Source: Longitalea arenae (lineage in GTDB: Bacteria > Bacteroidota > Bacteroidia > Chitinophagales > Chitinophagaceae). Taken from it: DNA of 64,000 nt. Positions 1 to 9,129 of the stretch are shown in pieces (position 1 is the stretch's first letter; every line of letters begins with the position of its first letter). The position numbers and the translations under genes were made by a program. Location of the stretch: contig NZ_JAFFJX010000023.1 in NCBI RefSeq assembly GCF_016924755.1, forward strand, positions 1 to 64,000. The letters are read 5' to 3'. The notes below the pieces were generated by a model. That model was not told the DNA's origin. It was given only the letters and a program-made list of their open reading frames with translations, and ran no database searches.

Positions 1-75
1 GAGGTTCTTCACACAATTGCAGACCATCCTGTTAATAGAGTTCACGAGCTACTTCCTCATCGCTTCAAAAAATAG
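1..75 (+). pseudogene. 3' end of an IS66-family transposase (partial)
   Basis: Frame 1 is open from the window edge to a TAG at 73-75 and reads EVLHTIADHPVNRVHELLP followed by a short basic tail. This is the usual C-terminal signature of IS66 transposases (a leucine-rich stretch, then DHP-x-NR-x-x-ELLP). Only the last 24 residues are inside the window, so it may be intact or broken to the left. It lies next to a decayed IS3 copy, suggesting an old insertion hotspot at the island border. Confidence 0.6.
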
Positions 76-299
76 TTCTTACGTGTTTTTGAGCAGCTTA
101 GCAATATGTACTTAGTCGAAGGCATACGTTAAAACGTGGACATTTTGCTCTTATGCGGTCCAAGCCAATTGCTTCTGAAAGGATATCTCCATAAACGATT
201 TTATTATATCCTCTTATTATACGCTGAAGTCTATTGTCGACTCCCCCAAAAGTCGCCCATGAACAGTTAGAGAAAAATCTTTAACTTGAATGGGTCAGT

Positions 300-1085
300 A
301 TGAAAAAAGTACGATTCACAGAAACGCAGATTATCTCCATTATTAAGCAGCAAGAAGCCGGTATATCAGTAAAAGGTCTTGCTCCGGAGCATGAAATAAG
401 CGAAGCTCCCTTCTATAATTGGAACGCTAAATATGGCGGTATGGAAGCCAATGAAATGAAACGGATGAAAGACCTGGAAGAGGAAAATAACAGGTTTAAC
501 GTATTGTAGCCAACCTTACACTCGAGAATGATGCCATCAAACATGTGCTAAAAAGTTCAGCGGCCTGACGACAAACGGGAAGCAGTGCGTATATTGGTAA
601 GAGACAAACATGTGAGTGTTCGCTAAGCCTGCAGATTGATCGGTATTCCCCGACCATGCAGGTACAGGAAGATTCCCAAAGATGATAGTATGCTTATGGA
701 CGCTGGAAGAGCTGGTTAAAAAGCGGCCGACCATCGGGTTTTGGTACCGCCTGCGAATCCACCCTATTTTTTGTGGCGTACCGCGCATTTCAACGCGTCT
801 TCTAGGACTCGGATTACCCGCAAACTAGGTAGCGAGGTATCTATCTCTATCCATAGCGATTTCCGGTTATAATCTTCGTTCAATAAAAGCGTTCTGCTCC
901 TGAAGGGCTTAATCAGGTATGGAGTATAAATTTTATGAGTGATAGCCTTGTCGACGGACGAAGTTTCAGAATTCTAAAATGTTAATGAAGCATACCAGTG
1001 TAACCAGACGCGGCTATACAAGGTGTACAAGCTCTTAAAGCTGAATATTCGCCGAAAGTTGAAGCGACGACTGCCACAGCGGGTC
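300..1085 (+). pseudogene. Degenerate IS3-family transposase (orfA plus broken orfB)
   Basis: The 69-aa ORF at 300-509 has the IS3 orfA HTH start (MKKVRFTETQIISIIKQQE) and the ISIS-typical FYNWNAKYGGM segment, but it stops early. After it, orfB pieces appear in shifting frames: KRPDDKREAVRILV around 555-600, RLIGIPRPCRYR around 630-670, RPTIGFWYRLRI around 728-764, then RLYKVYKLLKLNIRRKLKRR around 1012-1070. In intact orfB proteins the last two blocks lie about ten residues apart; here roughly 230 bp of unrelated sequence separates them. In-frame stops and frameshifts mean no functional transposase is made. I did not find clear terminal inverted repeats. Confidence 0.75.
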
Positions 1086-1176
1086 TAAAACAACCATTGA
1101 TCGTCCGTTTATCGCTAATAAACTCAAGGCCATTAACACCGGTTAACCCGGTTGTATACATTTTAATTCACTGCAG

Positions 1177-1320
1177 TTATGGTCTGAGGGTACAAATATT
1201 CGTTGTTTCTACTTTTTCCTGCTGAAAGTAGCTTCCTTGGGTGGTTTCGATCAGCCTCTTTCCTGGCTTCATTTTTAAATAGCCCGTTAAACTCACTTGC
1301 AAATGCTTTTTAAACTCCAT
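1177..1320 (-). CDS. Small hypothetical protein, 47 aa
   Basis: A minus-strand ORF starts at ATG 1320 (MEFKKHLQVSLTGYLKMKPG) and ends at TAA 1177. A good AGGAG sequence lies about eight bases upstream of the start (complement of 1329-1333), which is unusual in this genome, where many starts lack one. The peptide is basic, with no TM segment or signal peptide. It is the last gene in the direction of the neighbouring minus-strand cluster but is separated from it by about 200 bp. It could be a real small gene or the C-terminal leftover of a larger gene disrupted by the adjacent IS. I do not recognise it. Confidence 0.35.
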   Translation of the reverse strand: MEFKKHLQVSLTGYLKMKPGKRLIETTQGSYFQQEKVETTNICTLRP

Positions 1321-1518
1321 TTTAATTTCTCCTTTTATTTCCGCGCGCGAATTCATTCACTAAAACATTACAAGGGATGCTATTACTGCCGAGAGATTAT
1401 TGACTTCATTTTTGATTTCCTGGTTGAGCAAAACCAAAGCGTCTGTTTAAATAATTAGAAGTATAAAAATAATTTACGTCGCTTCTATAATATTTGGAGA
1501 ACGAGGTGAGTATTCGCC

Positions 1519-2184
1519 TTATTTCGGATCCGGTTTTTGATCTGGCATTTTATAAATCGAATAATCAACTGTCAAGTTAAGTTCTTTAGCAATTTCTTTC
1601 AATAGCGAAAAGTAGGTATTAAATACTTGGGTTCTATTATCCTCCTCACTAAACATTTCTGCAAATTCGGTCTCTTTCATAGAGCTGTCCTTTTTACAGT
1701 AGTCAAAATGTACTTTATACTCGCTCCTGATTTTTGCGTCGCCACCCATTTTCTGATAAGGTTTAAAAGTGGCCGTCATAAAAGCATCGTAAGCTGATTT
1801 AAATGGTGTGTCAAAATAAGGGCTGTAAGTATAAACAATTTGGTCTAATATCCTTTTCTTTTTAATTATGTCCAATGGCGTAATGTCTTTCCAATGTCCA
1901 ACGTAAATATGATAACAGTAGAGATCATTAAGTAGAGTTCCGACTTTGTCGTAAAAGGCTTGTCGGTTTTCAAAAACCCTATTATTGTTATGTAGCAGTT
2001 TGTTGTTCTGATCTAACTTTTCATTCGTCTGTTTTGTAAACACAAAAATAGCAATAGGCGTAAGCAACGCAACTAAAATTTTTACAACTTCTAAGCTATT
2101 CCAGACACCTTTTTCAGGCGGAGGTTCAATGGTGGTCCTACTTACTCTGGTATTAGTTTCTCTGTGTTCATTTTTGCCTAACAT
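1519..2184 (-). CDS. Membrane-anchored hypothetical protein, 221 aa
   Basis: I do not recognise this protein. It has a short charged and proline-containing N-terminus, then one hydrophobic segment at about residues 32-49 (VVKILVALLTPIAIFVF), then a polar, asparagine-rich and probably helical domain to the C-terminus. The expected topology is one TM helix with a soluble tail of about 170 residues. The design (N-terminal TM, then an alpha-helical tail with regularly spaced aromatics) matches that of the 232-aa protein at 2875-3573, though I see no clear sequence identity. It lies on the same strand as the amidase/peptidase/MBL cluster but after a 690-bp gap, so it may have its own promoter. Confidence 0.6.
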   Translation of the reverse strand: MLGKNEHRETNTRVSRTTIEPPPEKGVWNSLEVVKILVALLTPIAIFVFTKQTNEKLDQNNKLLHNNNRVFENRQAFYDKVGTLLNDLYCYHIYVGHWKDITPLDIIKKKRILDQIVYTYSPYFDTPFKSAYDAFMTATFKPYQKMGGDAKIRSEYKVHFDYCKKDSSMKETEFAEMFSEEDNRTQVFNTYFSLLKEIAKELNLTVDYSIYKMPDQKPDPK

Positions 2185-2874
2185 AATTTTACAAAATATT
2201 GGCTATTTATTTAACGTAACGCATAAGTCATCAGTATATACCATATATTTTTAGAATGAGAGCCGAAATTTATTGTTCAATTATTCACCGGATAGTTGTT
2301 CTGTCGGAAATCCCGGAGGTATTACCATTCCTAAATCTTATTTTTTCTTTCTGATGCAAGTTTACAATTAATTACTTAATTGAAAATGGGTGCTTTTCAC
2401 GTTTTTACAAATTCTTCCACTCTATTTTACTCTATCTCTACATTGCTTTAAAACAAAATTATAGGCAAGGAGCAGCTTCCCAAAACTTTTTAACCAGGTT
2501 TCGCCTTTTGTAACTGGTCTACATTAATATATCTACGAAATGCTTTTCAGACCTGTGCACGCTGACGGTCATTATTAAATCCGCAGGTGTTCAAGCCAAA
2601 TATGGATCAAATCAGTTTTTCGGGATTAGATTGTTAAGCATAAATTTTAGCGAGTGTGAATAAGAAGAAGTTGATCTCCTTTACACCCCTTGCAGAGGCG
2701 CTAAAAGATTTTGATTTGGCATTAAAAGCTTCTGTTCAAATTTCCTTTTCAGTAGATTGCCCTTGTTATGAGTCATTGCTACCACTGGGTAATACCTGTA
2801 ATGCAAACGCTTTTTTCTGAATGTGCCTGCTGGCGTATTTGCCGCTATTCTTCTAACTTGCCTAACGATTTCTC
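2185..2874. other. Intergenic, no supported gene
   Basis: About 690 AT-rich bases with no convincing coding region. A GTG-initiated plus-strand reading of about 55 codons near 2656-2820 is open, but nothing supports it. Given the adjacent transposase remnants, this may be eroded former coding DNA. Confidence 0.4.
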
Positions 2875-3573
2875 CTAGTCCACCACCGCTTCCATTTGTA
2901 TCGAAGTCATAATGGTTCGGTTAAGATCTCCAATAGGTGCACACGAACACGAATCTCCCTTGGAAGCAGGATAAATATTAAAACCAAATTTACAATACAG
3001 CTTTTGAATATCATCATAACCATATCGGTCAATGTAACTCCAGAGTGCTTCCTGAAACGTCGAGAGATGTTGTTCGGTACTCGGTTTTCCTAAGATTCCT
3101 ACCTGATACCGCAGATAGGGTTTTATGTCTGCCAAACTCATCAGATTCGCTTCTTCATAGCGATTAAACAAACTTACTTTATCCAGGTAAGCATCAAAAC
3201 GATCGCGAATAAATGCTCTTTTCCTCCCATCCAAGTCCTCGCTGAGAGAAGTTGGAAAAAGGTATTCTGAAACATTATCCCGCTCCAAAAATGTATCTCT
3301 TTCATTTGGGAAGCGCACTAGTCTGGAATAGTAGTCAACAAAACTGGTCACAAATATTACGTTAGTGTCCGCATTAAATTTTTCGAACTGTGTCGCAATA
3401 AATTCCCCCTTCCGCCACTTTTCATTTCCTCTCAAATTTTCAGAGGTAAAATAAATGGTGATGGCAGTCGCTACCAGGCCGATATAGGCGGGAAAAACCG
3501 ACCAGTTTATAGATTTTTTTTTCTCCGGCTCTAATGGTTTGAGCACCAAGACTAATCGTTTAATGAGATTCAT
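2875..3573 (-). CDS. Single-TM hypothetical protein, 232 aa
   Basis: Unrecognised. The N-terminus has a short cytoplasmic stretch rich in K and E (residues 1-20), a TM helix at about 24-43 (WSVFPAYIGLVATAITIYFT), then a soluble domain of about 190 residues. It ends with a cysteine pair (SCSC near residue 211) and a short tail. The start codon overlaps the stop of the upstream gene in an ATGA arrangement, so the two are probably translationally coupled and made in similar amounts. It resembles the 221-aa neighbour at 1519-2184 in layout. It could be a membrane sensor or the membrane-facing component of the cluster; the sequence alone does not decide. Confidence 0.65.
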   Translation of the reverse strand: MNLIKRLVLVLKPLEPEKKKSINWSVFPAYIGLVATAITIYFTSENLRGNEKWRKGEFIATQFEKFNADTNVIFVTSFVDYYSRLVRFPNERDTFLERDNVSEYLFPTSLSEDLDGRKRAFIRDRFDAYLDKVSLFNRYEEANLMSLADIKPYLRYQVGILGKPSTEQHLSTFQEALWSYIDRYGYDDIQKLYCKFGFNIYPASKGDSCSCAPIGDLNRTIMTSIQMEAVVD

Positions 3574-4079
3574 GGTTTCTTCTTTAAGCGTAATTCTGAT
3601 TTAAAATTTTTAATCGTACTCACCATCTTTTGATAACTCGGGTTCACCGTTAAGCGCACCCAGAAAAAATTGTTATCACACGAATTAATGGTACCTCTAA
3701 AAACAATCTTCACTGTCTTATCCTGATTGCTGTTTGAAAGAGTTTGGATATAGTTCTCCTTTTTCTGGGAGAAAAAGTCACCAACCTGCTCTCCCACTTT
3801 TTTAAAAATGGTAATTTGGTCGTGCACCTGTTGTTTCTGACTTTGGTTTTGATGCTGCACTGGCCGACAAACTTTGGCATCAACTTTACTTAAAAAACTG
3901 TTTGCATCAACACCTTCAGGCAGATCAATGAGTATGGTAACAGAATCTTTGTCACCAATTTTGTAATATGGTTTGTTTAATGCCTCGGTCTTCCCATTAA
4001 TCTGTAGTTGCATGTTGCCTTGAGCTATACCATCGACAAAATATAACAGCAATAACAGGGAAAAGAAGAAATCTTTCAT
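3570..4079 (-). CDS. Secreted hypothetical protein with signal peptide
   Basis: The reading frame is open from 4160, but the ATG at 4079 is preferred because it puts a classical signal peptide (MKDFFFSLLLLLYFVDGIAQG, cleavage near GIAQ/G) at the N-terminus; an ATG at 4100 is an alternative. The mature part, about 150 residues, begins with a beta-rich stretch (MQLQINGKTEALNKPYYKIG) followed by a glutamine-rich helical insertion and another beta segment. It contains two cysteines that may form a disulfide. It would sit in the periplasm. Its stop overlaps the start of the 232-aa membrane protein by four bases, pointing to a joint function. No family was recognised. Confidence 0.6.
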   Translation of the reverse strand: MKDFFFSLLLLLYFVDGIAQGNMQLQINGKTEALNKPYYKIGDKDSVTILIDLPEGVDANSFLSKVDAKVCRPVQHQNQSQKQQVHDQITIFKKVGEQVGDFFSQKKENYIQTLSNSNQDKTVKIVFRGTINSCDNNFFWVRLTVNPSYQKMVSTIKNFKSELRLKKKP

Positions 4080-4187
4080 AACGGTGTTTTTTGTTGCCAT
4101 CGAAAAGAAAGATGGCAAAAGGTTAGTCGTGCCATCACGGACATCCGCCCGGAAATGCACTTCAGTTTTGGCTGTTTTCGTTATTAG

Positions 4188-4502
4188 TCACGGAGATGTT
4201 TTACAATAGGATTCCAAGTCCATATTCTTACGCACATCTGTCTCCAATATATCCGCCATCTTTTGAAGTGTCCTCAGCAGTGGTTTTACAAGTGTAAACC
4301 GTTCATTTACCCGTCCATCTGCAAACAAGTGCACACTGTCAATAAATTCTGGAAATTGTTCCATCGCTGACCATAATTTTTTTATAGGTCCGAGCTTCTG
4401 CGTAAACAACTCCTGCTGCGTTAATTTGTTTACTTCAAGGTGTCTACCTCTACACGGCCCCAAATTTTTCTGAGGACCGCTACAGAACACTGTTTTCTTC
4501 AA
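4188..4502 (-). CDS. Hypothetical protein, 104 aa
   Basis: Unrecognised small soluble protein. The N-terminus has two closely spaced cysteines (VFCSGPQKNLGPCRG); the rest is predicted helical (LTQQELFTQKLGPIKKLWSAM, then VKPLLRTLQKMADILETDV). There is no TM segment. It lies between the secreted protein (27-110 bp, depending on that start) and the 48-aa TM peptide on the same strand. The N-terminal 20 residues look less protein-like than the rest, so the true start may be an internal codon. Confidence 0.45.
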   Translation of the reverse strand: MKKTVFCSGPQKNLGPCRGRHLEVNKLTQQELFTQKLGPIKKLWSAMEQFPEFIDSVHLFADGRVNERFTLVKPLLRTLQKMADILETDVRKNMDLESYCKTSP

Positions 4503-4548
4503 AGTTTTGCAATAGCCATGTTGGATGCCGTCTATTACGATAGTTTAA

Positions 4549-4695
4549 TTATTCGGTATACCAACACACCCGTCGTTCAAAGCCCTTTTCGCGTTTATTC
4601 CGGTTAAAAGCGACAATGGCTCCAATCCAGGTTCCAACAAAAGCGGCAATCAATGTCACCAGGATAGTCGATTTTGTTGGAATATACTTTCCCAT
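4549..4695 (-). CDS. Small single-TM peptide, 48 aa
   Basis: An ATG at 4695 opens a 48-codon frame ending in TAA at 4549. The product has a short basic N-terminus (MGKYIPTKS), one clean hydrophobic helix at about residues 10-30 (TILVTLIAAFVGTWIGAIVAF) and a strongly basic tail (NRNKREKGFERR). An AGGAAA sequence lies a few bases upstream of the start. The inside-positive C-terminus predicts an N-out orientation. It lies 75 bp downstream of the MBL-fold gene and in line with the minus-strand cluster, so it may be a membrane anchor or regulator for it. Confidence 0.55.
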   Translation of the reverse strand: MGKYIPTKSTILVTLIAAFVGTWIGAIVAFNRNKREKGFERRVCWYTE

Positions 4696-4769
4696 TTTAT
4701 TTCCTATAAAAATTAAGGGTGGCAGAGATTTTAAAAATCAACACAATTTTGCAGAGAGGGGGCGATGAC

Positions 4770-6176
4770 TTATGTTACTACGTATTCAATAAATAAATGT
4801 CCCCCTGTATTGTCTTTTCCAATTCTTATTTTGGGTTTGAAATCCTTATCGGTTTTAGCAAACGGAAACTTATAGCAATTGGTGCTATCGGCTTTGTGAA
4901 AGATGGTATCAGACCGCAAAACCCTTCCACAGGTTTTCCGATTATAACCCAGCATCATACCAGGGCGTAACATCGAAAACCGCCGTTTTTTGCTGATTTT
5001 TTCGTTCACAGGCACCATGATCACCAGTTCTTCGGTGTTCATCAAATCAAGACTTTCCAGCAAAGTGGCATTGTGCGAACCGTGATGGCCAGCCTTGTAC
5101 AATACGGTTCGTGTCAGCAGGTCATAGATATCCACGTTCGTATTCTCAAAACTGACGTCCTTCCAGCTCTTCCAGTTACCAATTTGTGCATCCCCAACAA
5201 ACAACAACACTTTGCCGCTTTCAACCAGTTCAAACGCCAGTACAAGACTACTGTTATTCGTTAACGAATGCATGTGTAGCGACACGCGCCCTACCTCACT
5301 GAGCCATTCATGATCAATACGGCGCCAGGCATTGTCCTTTTTGTTATAAAGACCTTTGATGTAATCTAGGTCCCGTTGGTCGCCGTCATGGGTGGAGTAC
5401 TTTTTGTTAAACGGAAAATTTTCCATCGATTTGGTGGTGGTCACAGAACTCGAAAGTGAACTCAGCGCATCGGCCATCAGGTTGGTCGATGTATCCATGT
5501 TCATCAATTCCATCATGGCACCCAAGCCATGTACGCCTTCGCCCTTGCCCGGATTTAGTTTCCGCATCAGTTCCGGATCGGTAGGAGGTCCCAGTACATA
5601 CACCTTCACCTGGTCATTACCAATAAGCGGAAGGTCAAAATGCTGCCCCGGTATTAAAAATTTCTTTTTATTTTTTGACCAGGTCAATAAATTGGTGATT
5701 GCTTCACCACCGGTTTGGTCTTCTGCAAACAAATCAAAGCCTTCTTTACTATGCAACATTTTTCGTACCGATGCCACGCTGTTAAACTTATCCTTAACCA
5801 GTTTTTTGATCCGTTTGTTTTTATTCCAAAATTGTTCGGTGCGTTTTCGCATGGTAATGGCTTCTGGTCCACCGGGATCATCCAGATAACTGAGCCATAC
5901 TTCTCTAATCTTCATTTTTTTAAACACAGAGACGCAGGAAATAAAACCACTTAGATGGTCTCTGTGCTGGTGCGTCAACACAATCGTCAGGGGCTGATTA
6001 CCAACTGTTTTCTGAATGTCTTCCGCAATCTCCATTTCGCGATCGTCATTGCCACTTTCATAAGAACCAAAGTCTATGAGTACAAAAGACCTTTGCTCTT
6101 CTTCGGAAAAGGTTAATAAAAAACAATCGCCCAGATTTAGCTGGTTATACATTTTAACCGATACGCTGGCAGGCAT
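4770..6176 (-). CDS. ComEC-like metallo-beta-lactamase-fold hydrolase, 468 aa
   Basis: The metal-binding signature HQHRDH is at residues 69-74 (H69, H71, D73, H74) after a typical beta-strand, and the GDA motif is at D379. A late KAGHHGSHN motif (H414, H415, H418) is characteristic of the ComEC/Rec2-type MBL branch rather than of true beta-lactamases. There is no signal peptide or TM helix, so the protein should be cytoplasmic. Residues 150-340 form a long lineage-specific insertion. Related soluble ComEC-type MBL proteins are often nucleases or phosphodiesterases in accessory and defence loci; the exact substrate here is not evident. It starts 17 bp after the gluzincin gene, so the two are almost certainly co-transcribed. 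ATG codons at residues 1 and 9 are both possible starts. Confidence 0.85.
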   Translation of the reverse strand: MPASVSVKMYNQLNLGDCFLLTFSEEEQRSFVLIDFGSYESGNDDREMEIAEDIQKTVGNQPLTIVLTHQHRDHLSGFISCVSVFKKMKIREVWLSYLDDPGGPEAITMRKRTEQFWNKNKRIKKLVKDKFNSVASVRKMLHSKEGFDLFAEDQTGGEAITNLLTWSKNKKKFLIPGQHFDLPLIGNDQVKVYVLGPPTDPELMRKLNPGKGEGVHGLGAMMELMNMDTSTNLMADALSSLSSSVTTTKSMENFPFNKKYSTHDGDQRDLDYIKGLYNKKDNAWRRIDHEWLSEVGRVSLHMHSLTNNSSLVLAFELVESGKVLLFVGDAQIGNWKSWKDVSFENTNVDIYDLLTRTVLYKAGHHGSHNATLLESLDLMNTEELVIMVPVNEKISKKRRFSMLRPGMMLGYNRKTCGRVLRSDTIFHKADSTNCYKFPFAKTDKDFKPKIRIGKDNTGGHLFIEYVVT

Positions 6177-6193
6177 ATTCGTTTGGTTTCTTG

Positions 6194-8179
6194 TTAGTGA
6201 ATGTGTAAAGCCGCAAAGGGTTCTTCGCTTTGCATCAGCAGGGCGGCGTTTTCAAACTCACCGATGCGGTTCATCGAATATTCCAGTTGCGATTTTAACC
6301 GCTGCGAGCTCGATATTTTTTTCACAATTGCATACTTGATTTCGTAGGTGCTTAGGTCAATGATCACTGTGCTTCCACCCCGAAAGTCATACTTGTCATC
6401 CAGAAAAAATCCCTGGTAAGAACTTCCCTTTAAGTCCACGTAAACTTTTTGCAAAAAGGTGATTAGCAAAAGTTTCGAGGAGTTGCCTGTGCGGTTGTTA
6501 TGCTGGATGAAAGGGCGGCAGCGGTAAACCTGAAACACGTTTCTTGCTTTTGCCCTTAGTTTAATTTCACGGCCAAAAACACGATCCTCAAAATGATACG
6601 AGATATCCTTAAAGTTCATCCCTAACAATTGCTCAAGATCTTCAACATAATAGGCGAACTTTTTGTCAAACATGTAATGCACCGCTGCACACAATCGCTT
6701 CGATTCTTCAAAAATGGCTTTGCGTTCATTCTCCCGAAGAATTTTTTCAATACTGCGGATGACTTCATTGATTCTTGTATTGGCAATGTAACCCCGCTTG
6801 TACCGCGATCCCATGTCGGGGTTGAAAATGTAATGAATCGCTTTTTTCAACGCATCAACCTGCGTCTTCTTATCCGCGTACTCTTCAAGCGGTTGCCACA
6901 TGAGCGACTCCACCGAATAATTGTTTACGTCCGTCGGTACCACGCCCCAGCTACGGAACGATTCCAGTAAGCCATAACGTAAGCCATCTTCATCTTCTGG
7001 ACTGTGTTCCACATCCGCCGTGATAAGAGCCCGTAGATAGTCCCCCAGGTCAAGGTCTACAGGTGGACAATAATCTAGTGCGCGAATGCAAATCAGCATG
7101 AGTTTGTTGGCAATATCACATGCTTCTTTGGAAAGACATTGCACGAGGTCCGGGTCAATCTCACCTTGAGCAAGAATACCGGTCCCGTTGGTCGCCAGTC
7201 TAATTAAATTGGCCACCCTGTGTTTATAAAGTCGCGCAAATGCATCAAATACGGCAGCTACCAGTATCCCGCCTCTTGCGTGCGGATCTGTAGTACTGGC
7301 AAGTTTCGAGGGGTCCGGTTTGATCAGTTGAATCTTGCCGTCTTTGTCGTTTTCAACAAGAAAACTGCGCAAGGCCCGGCGATTTTGCGAAACGGCCTGC
7401 CCAAATTGAATGGCCAAGTCCCCGAGCAGGTTCTGGGGCGAAAGCAAATCTCCTCTTGAGTTGCGAATTTGTTCTTCCACTACCGATTGAAAGGTAAAAC
7501 GTTGAAGCAGTGCAATGATGTCGGCGAATCCTTCATGAAAAGCAAGCATATCATCGTTGGTATCCTTTCGCAGATAGGGATGAAGACTATCAAGGATCGC
7601 ATGGGTGGTTTCATGTGCCACAATATCCGGAGATAGACAGGTGAAGACAGCTGATTTGGGCACGTTGTTACCCGTCCAGTGTTCGGCTGCCTGGAAGTAG
7701 CCGAAGAGCAGCGCTACCTTCTGAGGTGAATAAAAAGCATTTTGCTGTCGCAAGGCATGCGGGTAGATTCGCAGCTTTTCTACAAACTCATGATTAAACT
7801 CTGTTCTTCCGGAGTCATCTTTGTCAATCATACGAGACCAGATAACTTTTCGCCCCAGCGCCTTTTCAAATTGACTAATAATGCTCATTACTACCACATA
7901 AACCTGCTGTTGGTGAAATTTAGGGTCACCCGCTGATAGAGGGAGGCCATAGTCAGACAGCACATACTCTTCAATTAAATTCAGAGGTTCATAAAAAACC
8001 TGTTTCGTAGGGTCATAATCGATGATTTCGATATAATCACCACAGGGACCAGGAGATATTTTTTCCCATTTTATTTTATAAATAACCTCGTTGGTTTGTC
8101 GTCGTTCGATTGTGGATGAAAACGAGGGGTCAAACGCATAGCCTCTGAGCTTGCGGTAATAACGTTTTACCATATGCAA
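6194..8179 (-). CDS. Gluzincin zinc metallopeptidase, 661 aa
   Basis: Residues 189-193 read HETTH, a classical HExxH zinc-binding and catalytic helix, followed 23 residues later by HEGFADI, with E216 as the probable third zinc ligand. The spacing and the E-G-F-x-D context resemble M4/thermolysin-like gluzincins. The region before it (residues 1-180) probably forms the N-terminal lobe; the 400 residues after it contain no recognised domain. There is no signal peptide or TM segment, so this looks like an intracellular protease, unlike typical secreted M4 enzymes. The start is set by ATG 8179 (a second ATG lies two codons in). It lies 36 bp after the 297-aa gene and 17 bp before the MBL gene. 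An intracellular gluzincin of this size next to an MBL protein is not an arrangement I can name. Confidence 0.8.
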   Translation of the reverse strand: MHMVKRYYRKLRGYAFDPSFSSTIERRQTNEVIYKIKWEKISPGPCGDYIEIIDYDPTKQVFYEPLNLIEEYVLSDYGLPLSAGDPKFHQQQVYVVVMSIISQFEKALGRKVIWSRMIDKDDSGRTEFNHEFVEKLRIYPHALRQQNAFYSPQKVALLFGYFQAAEHWTGNNVPKSAVFTCLSPDIVAHETTHAILDSLHPYLRKDTNDDMLAFHEGFADIIALLQRFTFQSVVEEQIRNSRGDLLSPQNLLGDLAIQFGQAVSQNRRALRSFLVENDKDGKIQLIKPDPSKLASTTDPHARGGILVAAVFDAFARLYKHRVANLIRLATNGTGILAQGEIDPDLVQCLSKEACDIANKLMLICIRALDYCPPVDLDLGDYLRALITADVEHSPEDEDGLRYGLLESFRSWGVVPTDVNNYSVESLMWQPLEEYADKKTQVDALKKAIHYIFNPDMGSRYKRGYIANTRINEVIRSIEKILRENERKAIFEESKRLCAAVHYMFDKKFAYYVEDLEQLLGMNFKDISYHFEDRVFGREIKLRAKARNVFQVYRCRPFIQHNNRTGNSSKLLLITFLQKVYVDLKGSSYQGFFLDDKYDFRGGSTVIIDLSTYEIKYAIVKKISSSQRLKSQLEYSMNRIGEFENAALLMQSEEPFAALHIH

Positions 8180-8215
8180 TCGTTCTTTAGTAAAAGTTTC
8201 GTTTTAAGAGACGGT

Positions 8216-9109
8216 TTAGCCTTTCTTTTTCATAGCTGTCACTGCTTGTGGTTTGTTTCTTGAAGGCTTCTTAGCCTTTTTCATCAGTTTGTTTTTGGCA
8301 AGGGAAAAGCCTGTAACAGTACGAAACAGTTCCATTTCTTCTCTGGTCGGTTTGAGATTTTGTTGGGTTGTTCCATTTAGGGCTAAAACGGCACCGGCTG
8401 CCACTGGCGAAGGCCGCTTCAATACAATTGGCGTCAAACCAAACTTTATATCCAAGGAATACTCCTCAGTACTGGTCGATAGTTCGCCATTGATATTCAC
8501 GCCCCAAGCACCTCCCTTTGTTTTACCCGTGAACTTTTTGTATTTTTTCCGGACAATGTTTTTTTGAATAAACGCTGTCACAGCAAACAGGTAGCAGATT
8601 TCTGGATCATCCATCAGATTTTTGTGGGCCACCATCCATTTTTCGATTCCCTCCACCCAGAAAGAATCCTGCATATCAATCGTTCCACTTGCCTGGTCAA
8701 ATACAATCACTGAGAAACTCGAATCAGCAGACAATTCAGCAGATAAATAATTCAAAAAAGAAACACCCGCAGCCAGTTTCTGATCAACAATCAGTGAGCT
8801 ACGGAGTAGTGGTTGAATGGTCTTTGATTTTTCATTCACTTTGTGCGGAAGAGGATAAGGAGTGAGCTCCACCGGAAACCCACCCGCGTTCAGCGATGTG
8901 GGAACCTTGCCATTGTTTTTCCGAATTTGAAAAACCTGACCAAGCAAAGCAAATGGATCGGAAGCATAGGCGTCAGCATCAATAAACGCCATTTGCAAAT
9001 TGAGTTGCATTTTTTTGATTGCTTCTTCTGGTTCCAACAGTTTTTCCTGCTTGGCAATGGACTCATTCATTGCTTTGTTTACATGCTTGGGATCATTACT
9101 CTTTCCCAT
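8216..9109 (-). CDS. Hypothetical protein of the amidase/peptidase cluster, 297 aa
   Basis: Unrecognised. The N-terminal 45 residues are helical and charged. The middle is a mixed alpha/beta domain (LRSSLIVDQKLAAGVSFLNY, then SSFSVIVFDQASGTIDMQDS). Residues 190-235 hold alternating polar and hydrophobic beta strands rich in G, S and T (GAWGVNINGELSTSTEEYSL). The C-terminus is very basic (KKAKKPSRNKP and a final KKKG). No signal peptide or TM helix is seen. The alternating strands could belong to a beta-barrel or pore-type fold, but that is speculation. It lies between the amidase (20 bp) and the gluzincin (36 bp), so it might be a substrate or effector processed by that peptidase. Confidence 0.6.
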   Translation of the reverse strand: MGKSNDPKHVNKAMNESIAKQEKLLEPEEAIKKMQLNLQMAFIDADAYASDPFALLGQVFQIRKNNGKVPTSLNAGGFPVELTPYPLPHKVNEKSKTIQPLLRSSLIVDQKLAAGVSFLNYLSAELSADSSFSVIVFDQASGTIDMQDSFWVEGIEKWMVAHKNLMDDPEICYLFAVTAFIQKNIVRKKYKKFTGKTKGGAWGVNINGELSTSTEEYSLDIKFGLTPIVLKRPSPVAAGAVLALNGTTQQNLKPTREEMELFRTVTGFSLAKNKLMKKAKKPSRNKPQAVTAMKKKG

Positions 9110-9129
9110 ATGGTTTTGTTGAATTTAAA

